A stretch of DNA of 64,000 bases from Verrucomicrobiota bacterium (GTDB lineage Bacteria > Verrucomicrobiota > Verrucomicrobiia > Opitutales > Opitutaceae): NCBI GenBank assembly GCA_023399155.1, contig JAEWQP010000008.1, positions 1-64,000 of the forward strand, given 5' to 3'. A program made the translations under genes and the position numbers. Below, piece by piece: positions 1-8,887 of this stretch. Under the pieces are notes generated by a model. The model was not told the origin of the DNA, did no database searches, and worked only from the letters and a program-made list of their open reading frames with translations. Positions within the stretch are counted from its first letter, which is position 1; each line of letters opens with the position of its first letter.

Positions 1-540
1 CCGGATCGGGATCGTGGCGGAAGCGTACGCGGACGAACCGGGAAGACAGATCTCGCGCCAAGACGCCAAGGCGCCAAGGAACGGACCAACGATCAGGACA
101 CGAACTGGTTGAAGCTTCCTGTATCCATCCTTCTTCTCCGTTGCCTCCTGTTAAGCGGCCTTCTCCGTGAACTCTGTGCCTCCGCCGTGGCCTCTGTGAC
201 CGGATCGAGATCCGTGGCTCACGAGCCGGCCTCGCGCCCAAACCCAAAGTCGCCAAGGACCGACCAAATGCCGGCCCTAAGTGCACGGATCGTCCTGTAT
301 CCATTCCTCTCTTTCACTCGTCGATCGCGAACACGGCTGCGATTGCCCCGGTGGGGCCTTCGTCTCCTTCGCGACCTTCAGTGCCGTCGGATCGATCCGC
401 TTAACTGGGGATCGGGGCGATGGCGGTCCGCCCTTCGCGCCTCTTGCGCGCCTCTTGCCGCCGACCGGCACGCCTCGCGTGATAACGTTGGACAATCGTC
501 TGCGTCGCGGGCCGGTGCCCGCGCACCTTAGCGCTCGGTC
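1..540. repeat. gene-free region with dispersed intergenic repeats
   Basis: No convincing gene is seen. About 48-85 and 225-265 carry copies of the TTGGCGCCTTGGCGTCTTGG family (called family B here) in reverse orientation. About 130-215 carries a reverse copy of the GGTCACAGAGGTCACGGAGG family (called family A). The open frames here overlap on both strands, have low-complexity Arg/Ser/Pro composition and resemble no known protein. The 3' end must hold the promoter of the gene starting at 541. Confidence 0.6.
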
Positions 541-1338
541 GTGAACCTCGCGCCCCATCACGCAGCCACGATCGATAATCTCGTTCGCGCCCTGGAGAAC
601 GACCCCGCGATACGCGCGCTGCTCCTCGGCGGCTCACTTGCCCATGGATTCGCCCGACCCGATTCCGACGTCGACGTCATCATGGTGCTGGACTCCGCCG
701 ACTATGAGCGCCGCGTGCGCGAGAACCGCATGCACTACAACAACCGCGAGCTGTGCACCTACCCCGGCGGCTACATCGACGGCAAGTTTGCGGACCTCGC
801 ATTCCTTCGCCGGATCGCCCGCGACGGAAGCGATGCGGCGCGCTACGCGTTCAAGGACGCGCGCATCCTCTTCTCCCGCGAATCCGGACTCGCGTCCCTG
901 CTCGAGGATGTTGTCCGGTTTCCGCTCGAGGCAAAAGCCGACCGCATGCAGCGCTTCACGGCCCAGCTGCTGGCATGGCGCTGGTACTACAGCGAGGCGG
1001 TGCGCCAGCAGAGCGCATACCTCGCCACCCTCGCCCTGCACAAGCTCACCCTGTTCACCTGCCGGCTCGTACTTAACGCCAACGAGCTCCTGTTCCCCTA
1101 CCACAAGTGGATGTTGCGCGTCACCGCCGGCGCCACCCATCGCCCTCCCCAACTCATGGCCGAGATCGACGATCTCCTCGCCCACCCGTCCTGGCCCAAG
1201 GTCGACGACTACGTCCGCCGCCTGCTCGCCTTCTACGGGACCGACTTCGCAGCGGCCGATGCGATCTGGCCCACGCACTTCATGAAGGACACCGAACTCG
1301 CCTGGATGAGCGGTCACCCTCCGGTCGACGACCTTTAG
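541..1338 (+). CDS. nucleotidyltransferase-domain protein
   Basis: A 265-residue cytosolic protein. Residues about 28-55 carry the Pol-beta/MNT-type nucleotidyltransferase signature: a glycine/serine turn (LLLGGSLAHG) followed by PDSDVDVIMV, where the two aspartates of DSDVD would bind the metal ions. The rest is mostly helical and contains no second recognisable domain, as in stand-alone aminoglycoside-nucleotidyltransferase-like proteins. The start is GTG, because no ATG lies upstream in frame near the conserved region. It stands alone between repeat blocks, so the neighbours give no hint of substrate. Nucleotide transfer is inferred from the motif; the acceptor is unknown. Antibiotic, tRNA or protein modification are all possible. 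Confidence 0.8.
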   Translation: MNLAPHHAATIDNLVRALENDPAIRALLLGGSLAHGFARPDSDVDVIMVLDSADYERRVRENRMHYNNRELCTYPGGYIDGKFADLAFLRRIARDGSDAARYAFKDARILFSRESGLASLLEDVVRFPLEAKADRMQRFTAQLLAWRWYYSEAVRQQSAYLATLALHKLTLFTCRLVLNANELLFPYHKWMLRVTAGATHRPPQLMAEIDDLLAHPSWPKVDDYVRRLLAFYGTDFAAADAIWPTHFMKDTELAWMSGHPPVDDL

Positions 1339-1558
1339 CCCCCCGGATTCTCGAACCGGTCACAGAGGAGACGGAGGCGAGGGCGCCCGAAGGCGGGAGG
1401 CTGGAAACCCATCTTTCTCGGTCCAAACCTATCTCGGTCTCCTACTCTCTCTTTTCTCTTTCTCTTTCTCTTTCTCGGGTCGCCACTCGAACGATAGGCC
1501 GTTCTCCGTACCCTCCGAGTCTCCTTCGTGTCCTCTGTGACCCAGATCGGAAAACCGC
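1339..1558. repeat. short spacer with pyrimidine tract and family A repeat
   Basis: Between two convergent genes. A run of TTTCTC units lies at about 1445-1480, followed by a reverse-orientation family A copy (cctccgagtctccttcgtgtcctctgtgacc type) at about 1510-1545. The same pairing of a polypurine/polypyrimidine tract with family A recurs near 7000, 23610, 25300 and 25420. Confidence 0.55.
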
Positions 1559-3529
1559 TCACCTCCTCCGGCCACTTAGGAAGACGAGTCCGGATACCAC
1601 AGCGACGAGTTCAGCGGGTTCGACGGGCTTGGCGACGTGGGTCTGAAATCCCATGCGCAGGCACTGCGTGCGGTCCTCCGCGCGAGCCAGCGCTGTCAGC
1701 GCCACCGCGGGAAGCGCCCGGCCGACCGGGAGGCTGCGCACGTGCCGGATTAGGTCGTAGCCGTCCTCGTCCGGCATGCCAATATCGCTCAGCAGCACGT
1801 CGGGCGGGCTCTCCGCGAGCGCGATTCGCGCCTCGGCCACGGACGTGGCCGTGCGCACTTCGGCCCCCCGCAGCTCCAGGATCCGCTTCACCAGCGAGAG
1901 CGAATCGGGTTCGTCGTCCACCGCGAGGACACGCACGCCGCGCAGCACGGCACGCGAGTCGTCGCCGCGCGAACCCTCCCGGTCCGACTCGGCGGAAGCG
2001 CCGTCAAGAAACGCGTGCCGTGTTGACATGACCGGGAGGTACACCGTGAAGGTTGATCCCCGGCCCTCGCCCTCGCTCGAGGCACTGACCTCGCCCCCGT
2101 GCAGCTCGACCAGCTGCTTCACGATCGAGAGTCCCAGCCCGAGGCCGCCGTGGCGCCGTCGGGTGCTGCCATCCGCCTGGCGGAACCGCTCAAAGAGGAA
2201 CGGCAGAAATTCCGGCGCGATCCCCTGGCCGTTGTCGGACACGGCGATGCGCACCTGCGAGCGGACGCGGTCGACCGTGACGTGCACGCGGCCGCCCTTC
2301 GGCGTGAACTTGATCGCATTGGACAACAGGTTCCACACGACCTGCTGCATGCGATTGCGGTCGCCCATCACGACATGCCCGAGGCTCGAGAAGGCCGAGG
2401 TCAGCCGTATCGATCTGGCCCGCGCGGTGGGCTCGAGGGACTGCATGGCCGCCTGCACCACGGCGGGAAGGTCAAGCTGCTGGATGTCGAGGATGACCTT
2501 CCCCGATGTGATGCGGCTCACATCGAGCAGCTCCTCGATCATCGATGCCTGCGCGCGAGCGTTGCGCTCGATCACCTCGATCGCCTCCGCCAGCTCCTCC
2601 GGATCGTTGAACCCCGACTCCTTCAGCACCTGCGTCCAGCCGAGGATCGCGTTGAGCGGAGTGCGCAGCTCGTGCGAAAGCGTGGCAAGAAACTCCGATT
2701 TCAGCTGGTCGGCCCGACGCAGCTCCCCGTTGGCCTGCATCAGCCTCTCCCGCGCGTTCCGCTCCTCGGTGATATCGCGGGCGATCTTCGAGGCACCGAT
2801 GATGGCGCCGCTGCGGTCGCGCACCGGGGAGATGGTCACCGAGACGTCGATGATCGTGCCGTCCTTGCGCACCCGCTTGGTCTCGAACGGCTCGACGCGC
2901 TCACCGCGACGGATGCGCTCCAGGATGCCCGGCTCCTCGTCCGCGCGGTCGGCCGGGAAGAGCCGGCACACCGACTGGCCCACCATCTCGGATGCGGTGT
3001 ATCCAAAGAGTTGTTCCGCACCGCGGTTCCAGCTCGTGACGATGCCCTCGAGCGTCTTGCTCACGATGGCGTCGTGCGAGGAATCGACTATGGCGCTGAG
3101 GAGCGCGTCCACCTCGGCGGCGCGCACGTCGGTCGACATGTCGCGCGCGATCTTGGAGGCGCCGATCACGGCCCCGTTGGTGTCGCGGATGGGCGTGATG
3201 CTCACCGAAACCGGGAAGCGCTCGCCGTTCTTGCGCACGCGGACGGTCTCGAAATGATCGAGACGCTCGCCGCGCCGGATCTGCTCGAGAATCTGCTGCT
3301 CCTCGTCGCGGCGCTCGGGCGGGAGGAGCCTGGTCGCGGAATGCCCAAGGACCTCGCCCGCGGCGTAGCCGAACATGCGTTCGGCGCCCTGGTTCCAGCT
3401 CGTGATGATGCCGTCGAGGTTCTTGCTGACGATCGCGTCGGCGGCGGAGTCGACGATCGCGGCGAGTTCGGCATCGGGTCTGAACGGTCGCGCCGAAGCG
3501 CCGCCAGGAGGGGAGTTGGCGTCGGTCAT
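1559..3529 (-). CDS. hybrid sensor histidine kinase with two PAS domains and receiver
   Basis: A 656-residue soluble hybrid kinase with no membrane segment. Order: PAS about 22-135, PAS about 145-260, HisKA dimerisation/phosphoacceptor with His286 in LSHELRTPLN, HATPase with N-box NLLSNAIKF, G1 DNGQGI and G2 GGLGLGLS, then a C-terminal receiver with phospho-acceptor Asp in LLSDIGMPDEDG. The two PAS domains are close copies (AIVDS..DAIVSK.L.GI.TSWN.GAE), so they arose by internal duplication. It should sense an internal cue and relay phosphate from His286 to its own receiver; no output domain or partner regulator is adjacent. ATG at 3529 is the only sensible start. It is divergent from the CHASE3 protein across 401 bp. 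Confidence 0.93.
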   Translation of the reverse strand: MTDANSPPGGASARPFRPDAELAAIVDSAADAIVSKNLDGIITSWNQGAERMFGYAAGEVLGHSATRLLPPERRDEEQQILEQIRRGERLDHFETVRVRKNGERFPVSVSITPIRDTNGAVIGASKIARDMSTDVRAAEVDALLSAIVDSSHDAIVSKTLEGIVTSWNRGAEQLFGYTASEMVGQSVCRLFPADRADEEPGILERIRRGERVEPFETKRVRKDGTIIDVSVTISPVRDRSGAIIGASKIARDITEERNARERLMQANGELRRADQLKSEFLATLSHELRTPLNAILGWTQVLKESGFNDPEELAEAIEVIERNARAQASMIEELLDVSRITSGKVILDIQQLDLPAVVQAAMQSLEPTARARSIRLTSAFSSLGHVVMGDRNRMQQVVWNLLSNAIKFTPKGGRVHVTVDRVRSQVRIAVSDNGQGIAPEFLPFLFERFRQADGSTRRRHGGLGLGLSIVKQLVELHGGEVSASSEGEGRGSTFTVYLPVMSTRHAFLDGASAESDREGSRGDDSRAVLRGVRVLAVDDEPDSLSLVKRILELRGAEVRTATSVAEARIALAESPPDVLLSDIGMPDEDGYDLIRHVRSLPVGRALPAVALTALARAEDRTQCLRMGFQTHVAKPVEPAELVAVVSGLVFLSGRRR

Positions 3530-3930
3530 GAGGGGGTGCGTTTGTGGCTTTCAGGTTCCCTTGAACAATCCTCCCGCGAACCGCAAGTGAGAGGAGGCCC
3601 CAGGCCCCATTTTTGCGCGATTCGGTGCAATTTGCATGGACCCGAGGCCATCCGGGGCGCCTGCACCCCTGGGCCGCCGGCGGGCGGCCGGGCACATGGA
3701 CCCGATCGTGGGATCTCCACCGCGACCGGCCGGCCTTGTCACCGACGCCTGGATACGCACAGACCCCCTGGACCCGCGAACCGGATGTCGTTTCCCGGGT
3801 GCGCCTCTCTCCGGTCCGGACCGCACGGACACCCGTCAGTCCAAACTTAGCGCACGTTCGCGCCGATAATCCGCAGGACCGGTGCAAAGAACGGGGTTTC
3901 AGGTGCGTCTCCACTGCAGCTCTCCACTTC
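3530..3930. promoter_or_regulatory. divergent intergenic region
   Basis: A 401-bp region between the divergently transcribed kinase (start 3529) and CHASE3 protein (start 3931); both promoters should lie here. It lacks the dispersed repeats. Visible structure is a GGCCGCC-N4-GGCGGCC hairpin at about 3671-3688 and two copies of ATGGACCCGA about 60 bp apart (about 3636 and 3696). No clear sigma-70 hexamers were identified. Confidence 0.4.
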
Positions 3931-4794
3931 ATGCCCACCGTCTCACCTCCCAAACGCAGCCGCGCGGTGCTCATCGCGATCCTTGCCGTTGCCCTTGTCC
4001 TCGTCGTCGCGTGTGCGGTCGCCCTGTTCCGCTCGTCGCATCAGGTCCACCGCTCGATCCAATTCGTCCAGGGCATCGGCGAGGCCCGGATGCACCTCGA
4101 TGCGCTGCAGCGCAGCATGCTGGAGGCGGAGACGAGCCAACGCGGGTATCTGCTGACGGATGTCGAATCGCTGCTCACCGTGTGTGCCGAGGCTTCGCAC
4201 GCGGTGCCGGGGCAGATCGAGGCGCTTGATCGGGAGCTGAGCGAAGATGCCGCCGTTCGTGCGGTCTTCGGCGAGTTGCGCCAGGTCGCCCTTGCGAAGC
4301 TTGTCAACCTGCGCGCCGTGCTCGACCTCGCTGCGCGCGGGGGTCGCGGCGAGGCCGCGTCGATCGTCGCTGCAGGCAGCGGCCGGGATCTGATGGACCG
4401 CTTTCGCACCCTCGCGACAGCGCTCGATACGCAGCTCGCCGACACGGAATCGACGATTCAGGCACAGCTGTTGCGTGGCGCGCGCTTTCGCTCGCGACTG
4501 TTGCTCGTCATGCTTGCCGCCAATGTCGTGCTGGTCGCCGCGATCGTCGCGCTTTCCCGCCAGTTCGCACGCATGCGCTCGGTGGTGCGGATGGTCTCGC
4601 GCTCGCCCACGATCGAGCACGAGGGCGAGTGGATCACGTTCGAGACCTACCTGGATCGTCGTTTCGGCGTGAAGACGAGCCGCGGCGTCACCTGCGCTGA
4701 CGCCGAAAAACTCGGCTGGGTCCGGACACCACCGGGTGCACCATCCTCGACGCGGGCCCACGCCGCCTGCCGTCGCCGGTCCGCGGGTCACTGA
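3931..4794 (+). CDS. CHASE3-domain membrane protein without a kinase domain
   Basis: A 287-residue membrane protein. A transmembrane helix lies at about residues 12-33. A periplasmic helical CHASE3-like sensor follows (QTSQRGYLLT-type signature, here ETSQRGYLLTD), and a second helix lies at about 190-212. CHASE3 normally sits at the N-terminus of histidine kinases or diguanylate cyclases, but here the protein ends after a short cytoplasmic tail. The tail resembles the terminal segment found after some receiver domains (GEWITFETYLDRRFGV, then TSRGV). ATG 3931 is preferred because it immediately precedes the first membrane helix; the upstream in-frame extension is low complexity. Its position opposite the hybrid kinase suggests it modulates that kinase. 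That is inference. Confidence 0.75.
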   Translation: MPTVSPPKRSRAVLIAILAVALVLVVACAVALFRSSHQVHRSIQFVQGIGEARMHLDALQRSMLEAETSQRGYLLTDVESLLTVCAEASHAVPGQIEALDRELSEDAAVRAVFGELRQVALAKLVNLRAVLDLAARGGRGEAASIVAAGSGRDLMDRFRTLATALDTQLADTESTIQAQLLRGARFRSRLLLVMLAANVVLVAAIVALSRQFARMRSVVRMVSRSPTIEHEGEWITFETYLDRRFGVKTSRGVTCADAEKLGWVRTPPGAPSSTRAHAACRRRSAGH

Positions 4795-5397
4795 CGGCCC
4801 GCGCCACGCGTCCGCTCCCGTCGCGATCCCGGGCCGGTCACAGAGGCCACGGCGGAGACACAGAGGGCGCCCTGCATTTCTCCGTTTCCTCTGCGGCCTC
4901 CTGTGAGACGGATCGATCTGAGTCACAGAGGACACTGAGGTGGCACAGAAGCCACAGAGAAAGGCCTTTTCACAGGAGGTAACGGAGGTAACGGAGGAGA
5001 AGGTCGGATACACGAACTTCGAGCACATCGTGTCCTGGTCCTCGGTCCGTTCCTTGGCGTCTTGGCGCGAGATCGGTCTTATCGGTTCGTCAGCGTCTGC
5101 TTCCACCGCGATCTCGGGCCGGTCACAGAGGTCACGGAGGAGACACGGAGGGCACAGAGAAAGGCCGTCTCACAGGAGGGAACGGAGGTAACCGAAGATG
5201 ACTCGGATCATCGCAGCCCTGCATTTTCTTCGTCGCCTCCATCGCCGCGGCCGCGGCACGGCGATCCTTCTTCAAACCCGCCTCCTCCCTCCTCTGTGTT
5301 CTCTGTGACTCCTCAGTGAACTCTGTGACCAGTTTGAAGAAACCATTTCACAGAAGGAAACGGAGGATCACGCGGATTGGATACAGGAGCTTCGTGC
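4795..5397. repeat. dense block of family A and B repeats
   Basis: No gene. Family A copies occur forward at about 4837-4870, 4921-5010, 5113-5200 and 5330-5375, and reversed at about 4880-4915 and 5285-5330. A family B copy (ttggcgtcttggcgcgagatc) lies at about 5055-5080, followed by the tcggttcgtcagcgtc motif that also follows it elsewhere. Short frames over this block translate to Ser/Val/Thr-rich strings that mirror the repeat and are not regarded as genes. Confidence 0.75.
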
Positions 5398-5910
5398 TCA
5401 AAAATCCACCAGTTCGATCTCGAACACGAGCGTCGCGCGCGGCGGGATATCAGGCGGGCTGCCGCGCTCGCCATAGCCGAGCTTGTATGGGATCACGACG
5501 AGGCGCTTCTCGCCCTTCTGCATGTCGAGAATGGTCAAGTCCCAACCCTTGATCACTTCGCCCTTCATCAGGGCGAATCCGAAGGGCTCGCCGCGCTTGT
5601 AGGAACTGTCGAACTCCGTGCCGTCGAGCAGCCGGCCGGCATAGTGCGCCTTCACGCGATTGCCCGCGACGGGTTTAGGTCCGCTCCCCGGGGTAAGGAC
5701 TTTGTAGCGAATGCCCGTGGTCGCCAGCAGCGTCTCGGGAAACGCTTTCGCCATCCGGTCCTTCTCCGCGAGTTCGTTGGCATTGGAGTTCGGATTGGCC
5801 TCCGCACGCGTCTCGTAGCGGTGCATGCGCACCTGGACGCACCGGGCGGAAAACACCAGCGCGGCCAGCAGCGCGCCCACGATGAAGACGGGAATCAGGG
5901 ACTTCAGCAT
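5398..5910 (-). CDS. FKBP-type peptidyl-prolyl cis-trans isomerase, membrane-anchored
   Basis: A 170-residue protein. Residues about 5-22 form one hydrophobic helix (signal anchor), followed by a short charged linker and one FKBP domain (about 70-170). Family marks are VKAHYAGRLLDGTEFDSS, FGFALMKGEVIKGWD and VVIPYKLGYGERG, then IPPRATLVFEIELVDF. The tyrosine, Phe/Asp and Trp positions of the FKBP pocket are kept. It should catalyse proline isomerisation during folding of exported proteins on the periplasmic side of the inner membrane. The length suits a single-domain anchored FKBP. The gene is alone between repeat-rich gaps. Confidence 0.93.
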   Translation of the reverse strand: MLKSLIPVFIVGALLAALVFSARCVQVRMHRYETRAEANPNSNANELAEKDRMAKAFPETLLATTGIRYKVLTPGSGPKPVAGNRVKAHYAGRLLDGTEFDSSYKRGEPFGFALMKGEVIKGWDLTILDMQKGEKRLVVIPYKLGYGERGSPPDIPPRATLVFEIELVDF

Positions 5911-6503
5911 GTCCCCGAGTCAAAGGCCAAAAGCCCGATATCCGAAAGCCGAAAGAGCGGCCGGGACCTGGGAGTTCGTTCGATCCCGTCACCGAGAGCA
6001 CGGAGGAGACACAGAGTTTACTGAGAGGATTCACTTCACGGAAGAAAACGAAGGTACCCGCGGGTCACCGGAACCTGAACAGCTTTTAAGCGGTAAGCCA
6101 GAGGCGATAAGCGGACCGAACCCGAGGTGGGCCGAAAAGAGCCGCAGAAGGCGCAAAGAAAGTACACGTCACAGGAGGCAACGGAGAGAACGGAGAAGAC
6201 ATCTCAGGCTCCGACTCCGTTTCTTCCGTTGCGTCCTGTCCAGCCTTCCTCGCCCGCAGCCCATTGGCGGAGCCGACGAGGCGGATCCGCACCTCGAAGA
6301 TTCGTCCGCGCCGCGTATGGCTGTTCCTCCGTTGCGCGGCGACGGTAGCGGTCGCGACGGTCGTGAGACGGCGCGTTGCGGCCCGGCGCCGGCATGGGAG
6401 CGCGCAGGCACGCTGTCTCCGCGAACGGATTGCCAGCGCGGGCACGCACTCACACCGCGGCACGCGCCTCGCCCACCCCGCGCATCGAGCCCCGGCTCGA
6501 GTC

Positions 6504-6547
6504 GCCGACCGTTCGCATGTAACGGTCGTTACACCGAAGTGGTCGGC
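6504..6547. repeat. 44-bp nested palindromic element, copy 1
   Basis: Outer 7-bp arms GCCGACC/GGTCGGC (6504-6510, 6541-6547) enclose an inner palindrome TGTAACG-GT-CGTTACA (6518-6533). Each side has a 7-nt spacer, giving a symmetric 7-7-7-2-7-7-7 layout. An alternative, mutually exclusive hairpin can form between CGACCGTT (6506-6513) and AACGGTCG (6521-6528) with a 7-nt loop. It lies in a gene-free stretch. It could be an operator, a structured RNA or a small mobile repeat. Confidence 0.7.
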
Positions 6548-6625
6548 GGAGCCGTCCATGGGGCGCGGTGCGGCGGGGTTTCCTGACTGGCGGCATCGAG
6601 TCGTGTGGCGGATGCGATTCAAGTC

Positions 6626-6669
6626 GTCGACCGTTCACATGTAACGGTCGTTACACAGTTTTGGTCGAC
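6626..6669. repeat. 44-bp nested palindromic element, copy 2
   Basis: Same layout as the copy 122 bp upstream. Outer arms are GTCGACC/GGTCGAC (6626-6632, 6663-6669), and the inner palindrome TGTAACGGTCGTTACA is identical (6640-6655). The spacers differ in sequence but keep 7 nt. The outer arms differ from copy 1 by a paired C-G to T-A change, which preserves the complementarity. The alternative CGACCGTT/AACGGTCG hairpin is also kept (6628-6635, 6643-6650). Confidence 0.7.
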
Positions 6670-7296
6670 GAGGTGGGGTGCGGGGTCGCGAGTCTTCCTC
6701 GCTTTGGGGGATCGAAGTGCGCGGCGGACTCCTCCTGTGAGCCTGTTCGATGCCGACTTGGATGAACAGGAGATCGGCGGGAGCGGAGAAGATTCGAGCC
6801 CCCGGCCGAACTCCCACACTGCACGCGATCAGCGGGCCTGCGAAAGGATGGGCAGCTGATCAGGCGAAGCTCCACTTCGAAGGTTTCGCCCATCGGCGAG
6901 ACCCATCAGCGGTTTCAACCCTCAGGATCCAAAGCTTCCTGCTTTCAACGGTTCGAAACGAGGAGGAGAAAGATTAGGAGAACGAGACCGAGAACGAGCA
7001 AGATCCAGACCGAGGAAGATTCCCCGGCGAATCGGTCCACCTTCTAGCGGCCTCCGTGGTCTCGGTGACTTCTCTGTGGCCCCTGTGACCGGCTCGAAGA
7101 ACCGGGCGAGGACGAGAAAGAGAAAGGCAGGGAGAAAGACTACTCCTGCCGACCTCAGTTTCCTCTGTTGACTCCTGTGCCCCTGTCTTCCGTCCACCGT
7201 TCACCGTTCACCATCCTCCGTGTCCTCTGGGACCGGTTCAATCCCGCCTCGCGGCTCGACCCACACAGGCGCGTCCGCCATCTTCCGCGCATCGTG

Positions 7297-7875
7297 ATGG
7301 AGATCCTCGAGACCGTGGTGGTGGCCGTCTTTCTCTTTGCCGCCACGAATGTCGACGATCTCGTGCTTCTCGCGATGTTCTTCGCGCAGCCGGGTGCATC
7401 GATGCGCCCGGTCGTGCTCGGACAACTGGCCGGGATCGGGGCGCTCACTGCGGCGAGCTACCTCGCGGCCATGCTGGCGCTGAATGTGCCGGAGTCCTGG
7501 ATACCGTGGCTGGGACTCCTCCCACTGGGGATCGGCATCCATTGGATCCTCCGCGGCCCGCAGGCCGTGCCGCGCGACACCCCCGGTACGGGGCCGGTTA
7601 CCTGGTGGGTCGTGGCGGCCGTGGTGATCGCCAACGGCGCGGACAACCTGGGCGCCTATATCCCGACCTTTGCCTCGCAGCGCGGCATGCAGACGCCGGT
7701 GACGCTGGCGGTCTTCCTCGTGCTCACGCTGTTCTGGTGTGTCGCCGCGCGCCACCTTGTGCGGCGTCCCGCCTGGGGCGGTGCGGCGACCCGCTTCTGC
7801 CAGCGCCTCGCGCCCTACCTGCTGATCGGCCTGGGCCTGTGGATCCTCGCGAAACATCCCCTCTTCCGAGGTTGA
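7297..7875 (+). CDS. CadD-like cadmium resistance transporter
   Basis: A 192-residue integral membrane protein with about five or six hydrophobic helices. The N-terminal helix carries AATNVDDLVLL, and a second similar motif, NGADNLGAYIP, lies near residue 115. These paired Asn-Asp motifs in helices are typical of CadD/LysE-superfamily metal exporters, so export of a divalent cation such as cadmium is the likely role. ATG 7297 starts directly at the first helix; the longer upstream frame reads through a repeat and was rejected. It stands alone, with no metal-responsive regulator next to it. Confidence 0.82.
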   Translation: MEILETVVVAVFLFAATNVDDLVLLAMFFAQPGASMRPVVLGQLAGIGALTAASYLAAMLALNVPESWIPWLGLLPLGIGIHWILRGPQAVPRDTPGTGPVTWWVVAAVVIANGADNLGAYIPTFASQRGMQTPVTLAVFLVLTLFWCVAARHLVRRPAWGGAATRFCQRLAPYLLIGLGLWILAKHPLFRG

Positions 7876-8777
7876 ACCGCGGGGGGAAGGACAACTGGAC
7901 CACAGGACCACGGGACTACTGGACCACTGGACTACGGGCGGAGGGACCAGGGGAGGGACGGGCCGAGTTATCGGTTATCAGTTCTCAGTTATCGGTGATT
8001 GGGTCGCTCTCGGCGGCCTGGGATGCTCCTCGTGGAGCTCGGCGGCGAATAGCCATGAACGAGTCACAAATAACTGCGCTGGCAGCGCGGGACCACTGGA
8101 CTACGGGGGGAAGGACAACTGGACAACTGGACTACAGGACAACTGGACCACGGGACTACTGGACCAGGGGAGGGACGGGGCACGTTATCAGTTATCGGTG
8201 ATCGGGTCGGCTCTTGGGATGCCCCCGCGGAGCTCGGCGACGAATAGCCAGTAACTGGTGACAGATAACTGCGCTCGCAGCGCGGGACAACAGGACTACG
8301 GGGGGAAGGACAACTGGACCACAGGACTACAGGACAACTGGACCACGGGACTACTGGACCATGGGTGGAACGGACCGAGTTATCGGTTATCAGTTCTCAG
8401 TTATCGGTGATCGGGTCGCTCTCGGCGGCTTGGGATGGGTTCCTCGCGGAGTTCGGCGGCGAATAGCCATTCACGAGTCACAAATAACTGCGCTCGCAGC
8501 GCGGGACAATAGGACTACAGGACAACTGGACCACAGGACTACTGGACCAGGGGCTGACGAGTAACCAAGGACGAATACCTGCGCTCGCAGCGCGGGCCGA
8601 ACGTCGAGAGCTTGAGACCTCCGTTCCTTGGCGGCTTTGCGTCTTGGCGCGAGTGTCCCGCCCGCGTCGGGCCCCGATACCTTCGTGCTTACCGCTTAAA
8701 GCTTATCGCTTAGCGCTTATCACCTGGAATCTCGCCCCCTTGTCCCCTCCGCTCGTCCCCATCAGCGCAGGTTTCCG
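7876..8777. repeat. long repeat array of ggacaactggaccac and gttatcagttatc units
   Basis: About 700 bp built from alternating modules. One is runs of 8-10-nt units such as GGACAACTGGACCACAGGAC and their variants (about 7885-7945, 8088-8175, 8283-8362, 8505-8555). The other is a longer cassette running from cgagttatcggttatcag through tcggtgatcgggtcgctctcggcggc to acaaataactgcgctcgcagcgcggg. The cassette recurs about every 200 bp, with ends near 8090, 8285, 8505 and 8597. Related units occur in opposite orientation at 19790-20200. The 3' part holds a family B copy (about 8630-8660) and a gcttaccgcttaaagc element (about 8688-8730). Repeat units vary and there are no spacers of constant length, so this is not a CRISPR array. 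Confidence 0.8.
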
Positions 8778-8835
8778 CGCTGGATGGACTCGCTTATCCC
8801 TGCCGACGCGTCGCCGTCCGGCGAAGGGTGACCCC

Positions 8836-8887
8836 GGTGGTGTGGGGTTCAGCCCCATGCGGGGGGCGCCTCCCCCGCGAAACCACC
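8836..8887 (+). promoter_or_regulatory. predicted three-way-junction leader abutting a start codon
   Basis: Closing stem GGTGGT (8836-8841) pairs with ACCACC (8882-8887). Inside are hairpin TGGGG-TTCAG-CCCCA (8843-8857) and hairpin GCGGGGG-GCGCCT-CCCCCGC (8859-8878). All three stems are perfectly paired, and the last paired base touches the ATG at 8888. The structure occupies the position where a ribosome-binding site would be and could control initiation. This is manual pairing only. Confidence 0.4.

Larger units (their letters stand above)
5911..7296. repeat. 1.4-kb gene-poor region with mixed repeats
   Basis: No protein family is recognisable. Contents: a family A copy at about 5990-6060; a gcttaccgcttaaagc-type element reversed at about 6085-6115; an 80-bp element at about 6118-6200 (starting gaacccgaggtgggcc) with a near-identical copy at 17757-17833; the two 44-bp palindromic elements listed separately; a polypurine stretch near 6958-7000; and reversed family A copies near 7045-7095 and 7170-7215. 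Several overlapping frames exist on both strands but have low-complexity composition. Confidence 0.6.

Noticed and set aside
2099..3850. Long plus-strand frame over the histidine kinase
   Set aside because: It lies opposite a kinase with all catalytic motifs intact. The frame is an Arg/Leu/Asp-rich shadow typical of high-GC DNA.
5911..7296. Small protein genes around the 44-bp palindromes
   Set aside because: Frames across the two copies are in different phases (122-bp offset) and lack recognisable composition, so similarity of the translations comes from the DNA repeat.
7876..8600. Repeat array as a CRISPR
   Set aside because: Units of 8-10 nt and a variable 200-bp cassette, without constant repeats, unique spacers or cas genes.
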